This document shows, piece by piece, positions 1 through 9,665 of a DNA stretch of 64,000 bases. A program made the position numbers and the translations under genes. Source of the stretch: Isoetes taiwanensis (lineage: Eukaryota; Streptophyta; Lycopodiopsida; Isoetales; Isoetaceae); assembly GCA_021234155.1 (NCBI GenBank), contig JAJEKV010000577.1, positions 78,171-142,170 on the forward strand. Reading direction: 5' to 3'. The notes beneath the pieces are model-generated. The model had not been told where the DNA came from and ran no database searches. It worked only from the letters and a program-made list of their open reading frames with translations. How positions within the stretch are numbered: position 1 is the first letter of the stretch; every line of letters starts with the position of its first letter.

Positions 1-519
1 ATGATTTCAGAATATGTTACATGCCTCCTCAAACAGCCTGCAGTCTGCTGGAGGTAAACATTTTTTTAAAATGGTCCAGGATATCTTTTTTGGATCTCAA
101 TCTGCATTAGATCTCATGCATTCTTTCTGCGACAATTTGCACCTAAGTAATATCATGTATATGCACATTCAACAGTTTCTGTCTGATGTACTGGACTATC
201 ACCTCATGTTGTCCTATTTACTACATTGCTATCGTCATGCACATATTCTTAGCCACAACATTGCTCAAGGGCACAAACTATGAAGTCATGCACATATTCT
301 TAGCCACAACATTGCTCAAGGGCACAAACTATGAAGTTCCGTCTGATATAAGCAACTTGCCATACATGTTTGTTCTAGCCAGTTTATTACAAATTGATTT
401 GTCTAATTGTAGATATCTCTTAAGAACAAGAACATGTGTAAGATTTGTTTGTGAGATCTCCATGCTTTCAAGTTTTATCTTAATTTTGCCTAATGGTCTA
501 AATATTGACATGGCAATAA
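1..519. other. AT-rich sequence with no recognisable gene
   Basis: Open frames of 60-124 codons occur on both strands but resemble no family I know. They are short, overlap each other and lack codon structure. The one visible structure is a tandem duplication, listed separately. Nothing else is supported. Confidence 0.4.
236..337. repeat. 51-bp perfect tandem duplication
   Basis: Positions 236-286 and 287-337 are identical, beginning catgcacatattcttagcc. The unit is 17 codons long, so it keeps an overlapping open frame and appears as a repeated peptide there. Perfect identity points to a recent slippage or replication event, or to an assembly duplication. Confidence 0.9.
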
Positions 520-528
520 TTTTGTATA
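520..528. repeat. 9-bp target-site duplication, left copy
   Basis: ttttgtata directly precedes the left terminal inverted repeat. The identical right copy is at 1141-1149. Confidence 0.9.
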
Positions 529-1140
529 GGGAAATTTACCAAAATAACCCTAATTGTTGACTTATTTCCCAAAAAGCCCTTCATATTTTTGAAATTCCCA
601 AAATGCCCTTAATTCTTAAGTATTTTCCTAAATAGCCCTTTGTAATTTAAAAATCACTAGAGATAAGCCTATCATTCCAATACTAGAAATGATCGAAGCT
701 AACTAATTTAATGCTTTTACAAAAATCGTATTGAAGGAGAAGCTTTGTGGGCATCTTGTGGAGAAGCTGCTTCATACCCATCCAGATTACTTGTAGAGCT
801 CATTTTGCTATTGATATGTTGGAGCTATTTATCCTCCAAATATTGAACTTCTTGAAAATGATGACGTATTGCCTTTGCAACATGTCGTCCGGCTCCTGGC
901 GAACCTAAAAGAAGACAAGATAAGACAGAGGATCGGGATAGAGAAAAGCGTGTGTACAAGTGCACACGTTGTGGTAATGTCGGACAAAATGAACGTAGTT
1001 GCAGAAATCCTATTTGGCATTTTACATTTGCATATTGGGAAAATACTTAAGAATTAAGGGCTTTTTGGGAATTTCAAAAATACAAAAGGGCTTTTTGGGG
1101 GAATTAAGTGAACATTTAAGGTTATTTTAGTAAATTTCCC
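529..1140. mobile_element. Mutator-like element (MULE), internally deleted
   Basis: The two ends are inverted copies of each other for about 100 bp: 529-632 begins gggaaatttacc, and 1038-1140 ends with its complement. The element is flanked by a perfect 9-bp direct repeat, ttttgtata, at 520-528 and 1141-1149. A 9-bp target-site duplication with long terminal inverted repeats is diagnostic of the Mutator superfamily. The interior keeps a remnant of a MURA-type transposase C-terminus. At 612 bp it is non-autonomous and must have been moved by a transposase encoded elsewhere. The intact duplication suggests a fairly young insertion. Confidence 0.9.
865..1050 (+). pseudogene. Remnant of MULE transposase C-terminus (zinc knuckle)
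   Basis: Plus-strand frame 1 reads a basic linker (RPAPGEPKRRQDK) followed by YKCTRCGNVGQNERSC and a stop at 1048-1050. This matches the end of MuDR-type transposases, where a basic GRPKK-like stretch leads into a CCHC zinc knuckle. The histidine of the knuckle is replaced by Gln, so the finger is not canonical. Upstream, the reading continues in another frame with stops (750-876: YPPNIELLEN), so a frameshift near 880 separates the two pieces. The DDE catalytic domain is absent. Confidence 0.7.
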
Positions 1141-1149
1141 TTTTGTATA
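1141..1149. repeat. 9-bp target-site duplication, right copy
   Basis: ttttgtata directly follows the right terminal inverted repeat and is identical to 520-528. Confidence 0.9.
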
Positions 1150-2219
1150 TATCTTTGCGAAGGGGCTCGCATTGTGCGATCTATTGTTTATGCAAACAAG
1201 GAATTGATGATGATGTTTCTTGAGAGATATTGACAACCAATGGATCAACCATGGTTGCTTAGGTGTTTATAGCAGATCTCTTTGTGTGATGGCATCCAAA
1301 GCACAAGAACAAGCATAAGAACTTGGGTATATTGAAGCTGATGCTATAAACAACATCTTTGGAATTCAATCAACTTGAGTATGTGTTACTTCATAGTTAT
1401 TGGTGAAGATTTATAAGCCCATTCGACATATCATATATGTCATACCCCATAATCATAACCCAAAGACATGCTATGAATGTGCTACAAAACATGCAAAAGT
1501 TCTTTAATTTCTAGCCAATGCAATGTAAACTCTACACTTAATCAACCACATGGAGTGCCCACCTTTGTCATAGGCGTGAGTGCCTACCTTTGTCATAAGC
1601 GGAGTTCACCATTAATTTCTAGCTAATGCAATATCATGCCCACCAATTTTTAGCGAATGCAATAGAGTCGCGACACTCCATTCCCACACTCACTGCGTAA
1701 AATGCACATTTTAAAAAGGCCCAGCAATTTTTAGCCAATGCAATGGAGTGCACACACCACACTCCATTGCCCACCCCACTTAAGAAATGCACACTTCAAA
1801 AAAAAAAAAGGCACACCAAACACACCTTTGTACTAAGGCAAACTTCATTTGAAGAAAGGTTTGTTTTTAAATCAAACTTTTTTTTTTTTACATAAACGCC
1901 ATGACCTTTCTTTTTAAACTTTGCCTACTTAAAATGCAAAAAATTGCCTACTTTTAAAAATTGTTTATGAGTTTTTTAGCGTAAACCAAAGGTCATGGGA
2001 AAACATTAGCATATCTCTTCCTTTGTCAATAGGGAAAACTATGCTAGACCTTCATGGCTCGATAAGCTATGCTCAACCTTCAAAAAGAGCTCGCCTTCCT
2101 GCAAGACGATGCGGAGTGGGAGAAGACGCTCGAAGACGCGAGCATCTTCAAGATGCCAATGCAGCTATGCCAGACATTCGCATTCATTGTAGGCAAAACA
2201 TTTACAGACTTCCAACTTA
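1150..2219. other. Non-coding sequence with a dispersed 19-bp motif
   Basis: No gene is recognisable. A degenerate motif, aatttctagccaatgcaat, occurs four times in the same orientation at about 1506-1524, 1614-1632, 1645-1663 and 1726-1744. It is mixed with variants of ggagtgcccacc and its complement. An imperfect inverted repeat around catgacctttc (about 1899) and aaaggtcatgg (about 1987) encloses an AT-rich stretch. The Helitron 3' end directly downstream suggests this may be Helitron interior, but no 5' end was located. Confidence 0.4.
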
Positions 2220-2248
2220 TGCCCAGCAACGCTGGGCACCGTTACTAG
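2220..2248 (+). mobile_element. Helitron 3' terminus (copy 1)
   Basis: An 8-bp stem TGCCCAGC/GCTGGGCA with loop AAC (2220-2238) is followed 6 nt later by CTAG (2245-2248) and then T. A short GC-rich hairpin shortly before a CTRR end, with insertion before T, is the standard Helitron 3' signature. Nearly the same terminus recurs at 11045-11073 and, inverted, at 11784-11812, so this is a multi-copy family. The 5' TC end was not identified. Confidence 0.75.
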
Positions 2249-2259
2249 TCTATGTATAA

Positions 2260-2905
2260 AATCTATATATAATTAAGCAATCATCCCAGCATCAAGATAT
2301 GGTGTTAATGTCTGAAAATTTTTGTTTGAGATGTCTACCATCTTTTGATCAACATGTAGACCCCAGCTCAAATGGCATCCTGACCAGACAGTCAGTTTAA
2401 TCATATGGCATTGTTAATATCTAGACCATCTTTGTTGAAGATGTTAAAAATAGTACACAATGTTTTCCCTTTTGCAGTATCACCTTGAGGCCCCAAAGGC
2501 CCCTCCTGCTAATGAATTTTGGTGAATATCTCTGTCAAAAAATGTCAACTTTGAAAAAAGAATCTTAGCTTTCAATTTCTGCCATTACATGCTTTCCATC
2601 ATATCTTCTTGTTGGTGCTTTTCCTTTCTATCATGGCAAATGCCAAAAGCGGTGCTATTAAGAATGATGATGGAGTTCTCGATCCTAGTTGAGGAGTTAG
2701 AAGTCACGACAATCGTGGCGGGGAGGCACCTTTACTAAACTTACGCTTGCCTTTGTTTAGATGAAATCGAGCTTACACCGCAAAGTTGTGGCGAGGCAGC
2801 AACAGAATAGTTTGTCTTAGATGTAGTTTTGAATACTTAGAGATCCAACTCCATAGAGCCTATTTAAAGACCCGGGGAAATAGGATTAGGGCCAAATTGT
2901 TATCA
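2260..2905. other. Intergenic sequence
   Basis: No gene or conserved element was recognised. The stretch ends at the decayed minus-strand gene. Confidence 0.4.
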
Positions 2906-3743
2906 TCATCTCAACTTCTCAGTTTCTTCCTTAATCATTCTCATTGTTTCTTTCCTCGACTTCTCTTCCTCCATCTCTTCATCCATAAGTCGTTGGGCTC
3001 TCTTCTCCTCCTCTTCATCCCTTATACTTTTGCGGATGTGCTTTCCAAGCACGGAGAGATATCACGAGGCCTTGGCGTACCCCATAGTTTTTATTTTTTT
3101 GGAAGTGTTTGCAAGGTCATTCAACCACTTCACGACTCTCTGCACATGCATTTTCGTTCAGCTTGTTTCTTGCTTGATGCAAGCCCTCCGATAAATGACA
3201 GCGTCTAAACTCTACACTTGATCCCGAACACATTGTGACCTAGCCGCTTGGGCGTTATGCTTGCCTTTATGTTAATTCCATTATTACAAAGAGCCTCCGA
3301 AGCTTATTTTTTGAATCCATCGTTTCGGATCATTGTATGGTGTATTTGCCGCGGGCATGATCCCTTTGGGCTGGCATGTTTTGGCCAAAGAAGAAAGCGA
3401 CAAAGTGCATTCATGTTCATTCATGAGTATCCTAGCGGCGAGCTGCTCACCTTCTTTATATACATCAAGTTGAGGATCTGAAGTTTTGTTTTCATGCACC
3501 AACACTATTGAGTCAATATGTACGCCGATACACATTAAAAATGAGAAAAGTTCCCCAAAACCGATAAAAATGAGCGAATAATCTTCATTTTTATTCGATT
3601 GCAAAGTTGATAAATCACCTTTTTTTTGAATAAGTTGGTCAAGCTCCTCACGAAAGGCTGCAAGTATATCTTAGCCGGTTGGGGTATTATGACAAATTCT
3701 AGCAAGTCCTTGCACATGCCTAACCGCCAGTGGAGGAATCAAG
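2906..3743 (-). pseudogene. Decayed protein gene, Lys/Glu-rich C-terminus, family unknown
   Basis: One minus-strand frame reads from a probable acceptor (pyrimidine tract then AGAGCAG, exon start 3743) to a TGA at 2906-2908. It has seven internal stops and no frameshift: TAA at 3671, 3284, 3281 and 3272, TAG at 3212, TGA at 3158 and 3062. Between stops it is clearly protein-like, for example DILAAFREELDQLIQKKGD, MHVQRVVKWLNDLANTSKK and a charged coiled-coil-like tail RDEEEEKRAQRLMDEEMEEE. Each stop can come from CAA, CAG, CGA or TGG by one C->T or G->A change. I do not recognise the family. A second acceptor-like site (cttcag) near 3480 could split it into two exons. Confidence 0.65.
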
Positions 3744-4560
3744 CTGCTCTTCGAGCGAGAAAAAATAAAATTTAAGTTCTCACGTGGTGAATTGTTACCT
3801 TAATGCAAATTTGGGTTTACCACCAAATAGCAAAAGTGTTGAATCGGAACCATTTGTTGAGTCGTATAAAAATGCTTGATGTTCTTACTTTCTCAACAAA
3901 CACTAACCACGGACCTCTTGAGCTCCACACATTTTGCATTGATAGAATTGTAACATTTAGATATATAAGATGAGATAAAATGCAAAGAGCCCAATATAGA
4001 TCCACACATTCCATTATGACTAAAACACAAAGTGAAAATCGTCTCCACCATTGAATTTCTACGTTATATTTGATTTTCAAACAGGATTTCTTGAGGGCAT
4101 GAAATAGAGGTTTGTTAGAAGTTACACGAGAACATCTAGCTTTCAATAACAAAGGGTGAATATACCACGGCACCTCTGTAGCTTGGCCACTAAAAGGGCT
4201 GAAAAGCCTCAGAATGCACCATCATAGATTGAAGGTCAAGCCCGAGTAGCTGGGGTGAAAGGCTTGAGCGGGGAGCTGAGCGGCGGTGGGAATGAAACTT
4301 TTCGTATAAGTTAATTCAGGGGCACCCATCATAGATTGAGGAGGGATCATAGTAGGAGGAGTAGTTTTGGGGCTTGAAACAAGTAGCAGAGGCGGAGTAA
4401 GCGAGAAGGCAAGAAAAGGCGGTGCGGAAAGGATTGAAGGTAAATTCTTGTCAATCAAAAAAGCATGGTGAGCTCCAGACCCAGACCCGATGTTCCTGCT
4501 CCAAAGCCACTGCTGCCGCTCCGATAATCCATATATCCAGATCCTAAATCCAGCAAAATA
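3744..4560 (-). pseudogene. Possible upstream exons of the same decayed gene
   Basis: Two open stretches lie upstream on the same strand. 3817-4173 contains PWYIHPLLLKARCSRVTSNK. 4222-4458 is proline-rich (TPPLLLVSSPKTTPPTMIPP). Just beyond, near 4470-4550, the minus strand reads a Gly/Ser-rich peptide (MDYRSGSSGFGAGTSGLG). Another minus-strand frame also reads plausibly but with several stops, so frame choice is uncertain. These may be 5' exons of the gene ending at 2906, or unrelated sequence. No family was recognised. Confidence 0.25.
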
Positions 4561-5453
4561 AAAGTTTAATAAGAATACGGCTCTTTGTAAAATGGAAGCT
4601 TGAACTTCGTTTTACCTCTACCTAAGCACAATCCAGTCTGATGTATTATGTTTGCCTGTGCCGTGTGGGTTGAAAATGATATCTTGCATTAGCTACAGAG
4701 ATTAAAACTAATCTAGAACCATACCTTAGAAAATGTCTAATGGTGTTGCTGGAAGCTGGGGGGTCAGAATTGAAAATCCCATAACCAGCATTGCCCTTCC
4801 CTTTGGACCACTCTAGGCAGAGATATGCACCGGAACCTACTATCCTAAGAAGGTCGGTTTAGTCTTGATTCAAGGTTGAGGCTTGCGAGTTGGCATTCCC
4901 ACTTCTTTGCCATTCAACGTCACGGAGCTTTACCACAGCAGGTGCTTAAGATTGAGGTTCTTTGGAATGGCCCTATAATTTGGAATAGAAATAAAAGCAA
5001 GCTGGGTAGCCCAAGAAGAGCGGCATCATCTCTACCCTAAGGACATATCCACATTTGTCGGGCATCGCCATACACGCACCGCCATCCCCGCATCGCCAAT
5101 GTGAACACGGTTTGCTCCTTAACCAGCAAGTTTTGGATCAAAGATAGGCAAGTAGACTGCCATAAACTTTGCATGCCACTATTGTGCAAAGCAGACCAAA
5201 ACAGAAATGAAAACTATCTTGTTTATAAAGCTTCTTCCACAGAGGTCGCTCTGATGCAAACTTTGGCAATGATGGAGAAGAAGAAGAGGAGCAGAATCGG
5301 GTTTGGGCTTGGCCGCCATGGCCATCTTTGGAGTTTTGTTTTGACGCCCTATTCGTGATGAAGCTGCTCCGGTAAAGAAAAACCCTAAAAGAAAGATGAG
5401 GTTGGAAGAGAGGTGCAAGATGATGCCACGTGGCATCGATTAATCTGAGCCGC
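4561..5453. other. Intergenic sequence with short ambiguous open frames
   Basis: Overlapping open frames of 85 codons occur on both strands at 5101-5436. Neither matches anything I know and neither has convincing codon structure. Positions about 5390-5453 lead into a repeated junction sequence. Confidence 0.3.
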
Positions 5454-5497
5454 CCAAATTAGGGCGTGGTCCATTACACAACATTATAATATAAGAT
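5454..5497 (+). repeat. Dispersed junction repeat, copy 1
   Basis: The 44-bp sequence starting ccaaattagggcgtggtcc and ending ataatataagat recurs almost unchanged at 14271-14314 (+) and inverted at 27473-27528. The homology extends leftward, including a gatgatgcc motif. In the other copies it borders tRNA array or polypurine DNA, so it may be the end of a mobile or duplicated segment. Confidence 0.7.
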
Positions 5498-5536
5498 GAA
5501 CGTTACTGTGTAAAATTTCAAAATAATAATTTTCAG

Positions 5537-6469
5537 CCAGGTACAGATCCCAATAAGTTAGTGGAAGCTATGTTGAAGAACATAGGGAGTCTGGAATGCA
5601 AGCTAGGCATGGATGTATAATACACTGCATTGGTAGTTACCGGCTTAGAAAGACAAGGGTTAATTTTCCCTTTTTGGAATGGAGGTTCGTTGGCAACCTT
5701 CTTTACAAGTCATGGGTGCAATGCTTTTGCAGAGCTTGCGTTTAAGAAGTTAGGAGCCGTCCCCAAAGTGGAGACGGACTTGATACACCTTGAGGAGCGC
5801 ATAAAGAAAGAATTGTTTGTTGCCTCTAGGGTTGGGGAAATGTCATTCTGCAGCGGCCTACGAAAACTTCATCAAGAAAGATATTTGCATATGGACTTGC
5901 ATCCGGGCAATATATTGCTCCATTTTGAGTATGGAAAGGAGAGGGGATGCATTGATCCTCAGGCTGTATATATTGGCATTTGTGATTGGGGTGAATCCAA
6001 GTTGATGGGCGAGACAGTGGAGGTAAAGCGATGACATTACAAGGGTTTGGATGGCGAGGGTAAGAAAAGAATTGAGATGGAAAGGGCCAGGCATCCATAT
6101 ATGCACGATGATCTTTATTTTGGTAGTGGCTCAAAGACAGTGGCTGCAAGGGTTGACTTTGATTTGCGCGGGGCAGCGTACATTGTCTATTACATAGCTG
6201 ATTTTGCTAGTAAGCATTCCTACATGGAGTCAATAGGAAGCCTGGAGCAGCAAGGCAAGCATCGGAGAATGTGCGACTATTTGAAACATAGTGTTGAGTC
6301 GCCAATGAGAGACAAAACACGGAAATTTGATCTGACCCAGCTACTTGACACCATGTGGGCGGTTTTCATTGCTCTCAATTTAGATTTTTGCGAGGCCACA
6401 ATTGGAATCAGATTGGATTCTTCAACTTGGCCACGGTGGGGACGACACAGTAGACCAAGCTGGTCCTAG
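5537..6469 (+). pseudogene. Protein-kinase-like gene, decayed
   Basis: The exon opens after a pyrimidine-rich acceptor (ttttcag, ending 5536) and reads in one frame to 6469. In-frame stops lie at 5618-5620 (TAA) and 6032-6034 (TGA). The catalytic loop is HMDLHPGNIL (about 5888-5917, fitting HxDLxPxN with catalytic Asp and metal-binding Asn). The activation-loop start is CDWGES (about 5981-5998, DWG in place of DFG). A C-lobe-like region follows (HPYMHDDLYFGSGS, then a conserved-looking DLRGAAYIVYYIADF). The N-lobe with the glycine loop and VAIK lysine is not visible and would need exons upstream of 5537. The last 20-30 codons look frameshifted. Both stops can be single C:G->T:A changes. Subfamily not recognised. 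Confidence 0.6.
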
Positions 6470-6733
6470 TCACGTTTAACGTGCATATTCTGTTATTCAC
6501 ATGATCATAAATTTATATTCAAACATTCTTGTACTATATAATATTCAAAAGAAATTCATTAAATGCTTGTTTGATGCTACTTGAGAAATTATTGTCCATG
6601 TGCATAGCTTAGCTCTTCTTTTAGTGTGTTTTTGTGTTATTTATTTGTGTGCTTTTTTATATGTCATGACTACTTGAAAATTATAAAGACAAGAAGTCAA
6701 AGCACACCTATACAAAAGTCGGACACTATAATT
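6470..6733. other. AT-rich spacer or intron
   Basis: About 265 bp of AT-rich sequence without coding signal separates the kinase-like fragment from the coiled-coil/RING fragment. It could be an intron of one fused gene or an intergenic gap. Confidence 0.3.
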
Positions 6734-8159
6734 ATGTCTCATGAACAGCACGACCAATCTCCACACAACGTGGACACATCGGAGCAGTAGGGTATACCTT
6801 CGGGTCAGCATGATTTTTCATTGCCTTCGCAATTCAGGACCCCCTCTCCTTTCTTACAAAGCATGGAGAACGAGCTTGAAATGTCAGCTGCTCGGCAAAT
6901 GGAGAGAGCAGCAGCACATGCAAAAGCGAATGAGTATCGCATGACTGAGTTACGAAGGCTGCGTGCGATGGATGACATTTCTAAGAGAGAATATTGCACC
7001 ATCACAGAGGTGCATAATGTAGCTGGCGAGGCAGGGCCAGGCTATTGTCCGCATGCAGCAGACTACGAGGATGTGATCACAAATTTGGACAAGAATGAGT
7101 TTGAAAGAGATTGGCCTAGTAGGAGGGGTAAGTACAAAGCTTACGAGTGCAAGATTGCTGTGGTTCAAGCAAAAGCAGTCGAGCGGCAATGTCCAAGTGA
7201 AAGGACACTTACCCCACAATGGTGAGTTTAGTAAGAGTTTTGCGTAGCAAGTATACTACGAGCTTGTGAAGGAAGTTCCCGTAAATTATGGGAGTAGAAA
7301 ATGGAGGCAAGGAAGCGGTAGTGGCAGCACCAAGAGGGTTAAGCTATCAGAAGATAGCGAGAGTGGGGCGCATGGTAAGCCTATCACCATTACATACTTG
7401 GTTGCTGACGCTATCCGACTTTTGGAGGTGGCAGGGGTAGCCGTGGCTGGAGCCGTGAATGAGCTTGTAGATATTCGAGCCCAATTGGAGAATGAGAGAA
7501 GTCGGAACCTAAGCCTTTCCGAAGAGAATATTCGCTTGAAGGACCGTGCCGATGGGTATGAGAAGATGGCTGCCGAATTAGAGGACACTAAGCGGCTGAC
7601 TAAGCGGCGATGAGCGAGAGAGGCAGCGGTCCTCGGGGAAAACAACGATCACTGGCGACAAGATCGTTGGACTCTGACCCTTTTAGGGTGACTTCGGAGG
7701 AGTCGATATCCTATCTCCCTCGCGAGTATTTGTATGAGAGCCAGTGGGAAGAGCTAAAGGTTGCTGACTACATATATTGCGTGTGGTGTGCTTACAACTT
7801 GACACAGGTGGGCTGGTACACTCTAGGGTGTGGGCATCGTATGCACATGCGATGTGTTCTTGATTGGATGTTGCAAAGCCGCTTCTGTCCAATGCAAGAC
7901 GGATGGATTTTTTCTGAATTACAATATGCCATATTAAATATGCAAGATCGCATGCCAGCTTTGCCACAACTAGTCGCTCGCAGGAGGGATGGGCAAATGC
8001 ATACTTTTGAGAGTTATCGGGAGATGGAATTGTGGAGGGAGTAAAAGGAGCCTTGAAGGAGAGGTAGTTCCAGACATTAACCAGTTCCTACCACCACCTC
8101 CAGGGCCGCAGGGTGATTGGATTGATGCAACAGAGACCAATGAAAATAATGTCGAGTGA
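6734..8159 (+). pseudogene. Coiled-coil plus RING-like gene, decayed
   Basis: An ATG at 6734 starts MSHEQHDQSPHNVD, interrupted by TAG at 6788. A charged helical region follows (QMERAAAHAKANEYRMTELR). The reading moves to frame 3 before about 7200, meets TAG at 7245, and gives a second coiled coil (NERSRNLSLSEENIRLKDRA, about 7490-7550) with TGA at 7611. It returns to frame 2 near 7650 for a RING-like domain: C-x2-C (7778-7789), CGHRMHMRC (C-x-H-x2-H-x2-C), then CPMQ where a canonical RING has CPxC. A final shift near 8040 leads to a Pro-rich tail ending at TGA 8157-8159. An E3-ligase-type role is possible for the ancestor. As read it is not functional. A GTGAGT at 7221 could be a splice donor, so some frame changes may be introns. 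Confidence 0.55.
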
Positions 8160-8456
8160 CGTATAATGAGACAGATTAAATTTTGACTTGTATCATTTTG
8201 CGAATGGATAATAAGGTATAATGACATTATTTCAAATAAACTCCATTGTCTAAGGAAGCATCAAAGCAGGCATTAGGTATTCTAGAACCTTTCACTCTGA
8301 ATTCCTTGGGTCAACTGCCATCTCTTTCACCTCGGCATGGTCTTTTTTTGTTTGTCCTGTTTGATGTATTTAAAGTGCCCCTTAGGATGAGTTTGCTCAC
8401 TCATTTTAGATGGCTCTTTAGATATTGTCAAATAGGAAAATTGAAAAGAGAGTGAG
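8160..8456. other. Spacer downstream of the RING-like gene
   Basis: AT-rich sequence leads into the foldback cluster. No gene or element was recognised. Confidence 0.35.
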
Positions 8457-8565
8457 CCTGGACTGCGATTCGGCTTCTCCACACCCTTCGGGATGGTTGC
8501 CGACTAACCAGGCTTGATATTGTTCGCGGAAAACAATGTAGATTTCTCAAAATTCTTGTTACCTC

Positions 8566-8700
8566 CTCTAGAAAGAGCGAGCTTTGCTCTCGCTCTCTTT
8601 TGGGGCCTCTCTGTGTCAATGTAGCTTAGTTACTTTGCTAGGTTATATGACACAAAGAGGCTCCAAATGGGATGTTGAGCAGAACTCGTTCTTTCTAGAG
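8566..8700. ncRNA. Foldback HP1 (53-bp arms, 29-nt loop)
   Basis: Arm 8566-8618 pairs with 8648-8700. CTCTAGAAAGA at the base and GCCTCT.TGTGTCA at the tip match almost exactly, with mismatches in the middle. The loop contains atgtagcttagtt, which is shared with the loop of the foldback at 9215-9346, so the two are probably paralogues. Confidence 0.6.
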
Positions 8701-8703
8701 GTG

Positions 8704-8922
8704 AAAGTTCTCGTATACAAGTTGCTATGACGTCAGAGGTGAGAGCGTTCTTTAATTTCAAGCCAAAATGCTGCTTGAGCTTTGTCCATTCGTATAGCGG
8801 TTGTTAGGCACCAAATCATGGAATATCCTATCTCCTGCTATTGATGGAGAACCTTGAGTAGCATTGTGACTTGAAATTAGAGAACGTGTCCCCTTCGGAG
8901 TCGTGGTAGATTGTACAGGGAC
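8704..8922. ncRNA. Foldback HP2
   Basis: GCGTTCTTTAATTTCAAGCC (8745 on) pairs with the complement of 8834-8887, which contains TTGAAATTAGAGAACGT. Weaker pairing extends outward to about 8710 and 8922 around TACAA. The arms are about 55 bp in the strong part. The loop is about 33 nt and unrelated to the HP1 loop. Confidence 0.55.
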
Positions 8923-9159
8923 AGAGGTAACAAGATTTTTGAGTACTCTATTTCATTGTGGCCGCGGATGTATCAAACCTAGTGGTTGCTTGCGATTCTG
9001 AAACATGAAGGTCATCGAGTTCTGAATCAAAACATTTGGGCCAATAATGCCTTTGACGTCTGGACCTCTTGTGATCAGGCCTTCTTTCCTTTGAGCAACA
9101 TGACAGATAAAATCATGATGACCACTGAAAAGAAGGGTCTGATGTAGAGGGACAGATTC

Positions 9160-9410
9160 CATTGGGATTAGCAGTCGAAGCGTGGAGGGGTTCATCACTC
9201 ATCATGTGATTGACGAGTAAAAGCATCGAGACTTTCCAATCTTTCTTTCCCCGCCTCTTTGGGCAATGTAGCTTAGTTTACATCCTAAGTTCCATTGTTC
9301 AAAGAGGCACGAAAGCAAGATTTGGGAATTCGCGATGCTTTGACTCTGATATTCCGTGAGGCAGCTGATGGTTCTTGCCATGCTATAGGCCATATCCTGT
9401 GAACCTTTCT
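9160..9410. ncRNA. Foldback HP3 (strong core 9215-9346)
   Basis: Arm 9215-9268 (GAGTAAAAGCATCG ... GCCTCTTTG) pairs with 9293-9346 in about 80% of positions. Weaker pairing continues outward to about 9160 and 9410. The loop begins tagcttagttta, like HP1. An alternative pairing of 9050-9108 with 9125-9180 competes with the outer left arm, so more than one fold is possible. Confidence 0.55.
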
Positions 9411-9447
9411 TAATAGGAGAGTACATGGTAATCATCAACAGTGGATC

Positions 9448-9622
9448 GTGCCTCTTGCGAGACTTCATCTCCATCAAAATCGGTTCGACTGGTCTGTGGT
9501 TGTTTGGCCCCTTGGCATGCATAGATTACTTCTCATCAGCAAGATTTTGTGGCATGCAAAGGGGCAATCAGCAACGGAAGTCAAGGCGGTTTTGATGAGG
9601 GATGAAATCCCTCAACTGGCTC
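9448..9622. ncRNA. Foldback HP4 (about 70-bp arms)
   Basis: The arms are 9448-9520 and 9552-9622. The tip is GCCCCTTGGCATGC against GCATGCAAAGGGGC. Lower stem segments TTCATC..CATCAAAA also pair. The loop of about 31 nt is nearly identical to that of HP6, so HP4 and HP6 are tandem duplicates about 505 bp apart. Confidence 0.6.
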
Positions 9623-9665
9623 AGGTCGAGTAAGGGTGGTCTCTCTATGCCATAATGATGCTTAA

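Larger units (their letters stand above)
8500..8990. ncRNA. Three-way foldback: outer stem enclosing two hairpins
   Basis: The outer arms are about 8509-8565 and 8924-8985. CTCAAAATTCTTGTTACCTC (8546-8565) pairs with 8924-8943 with one mismatch, and pairing continues outward through GGCTTGATA and CGCGG. The outer stem encloses two complete hairpins, 8566-8700 and about 8704-8922, placed next to each other with almost no unpaired sequence. A transcript could fold as a Y. Strand of transcription is unknown. It could be a hairpin-siRNA or miRNA-like source, or a nested inverted duplication with no RNA function. Confidence 0.55.

Noticed and set aside
2786-3208. Plus-strand open frame of 140 codons
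   Set aside because: It is the antisense of the lysine/glutamate-rich minus-strand pseudogene, whose reading has far better protein character.
9050-9180. A separate hairpin pairing 9050-9108 with 9125-9180
   Set aside because: Pairing is weaker than in the other foldbacks and its right arm overlaps the outer arm of HP3. It is kept only as a competing fold.
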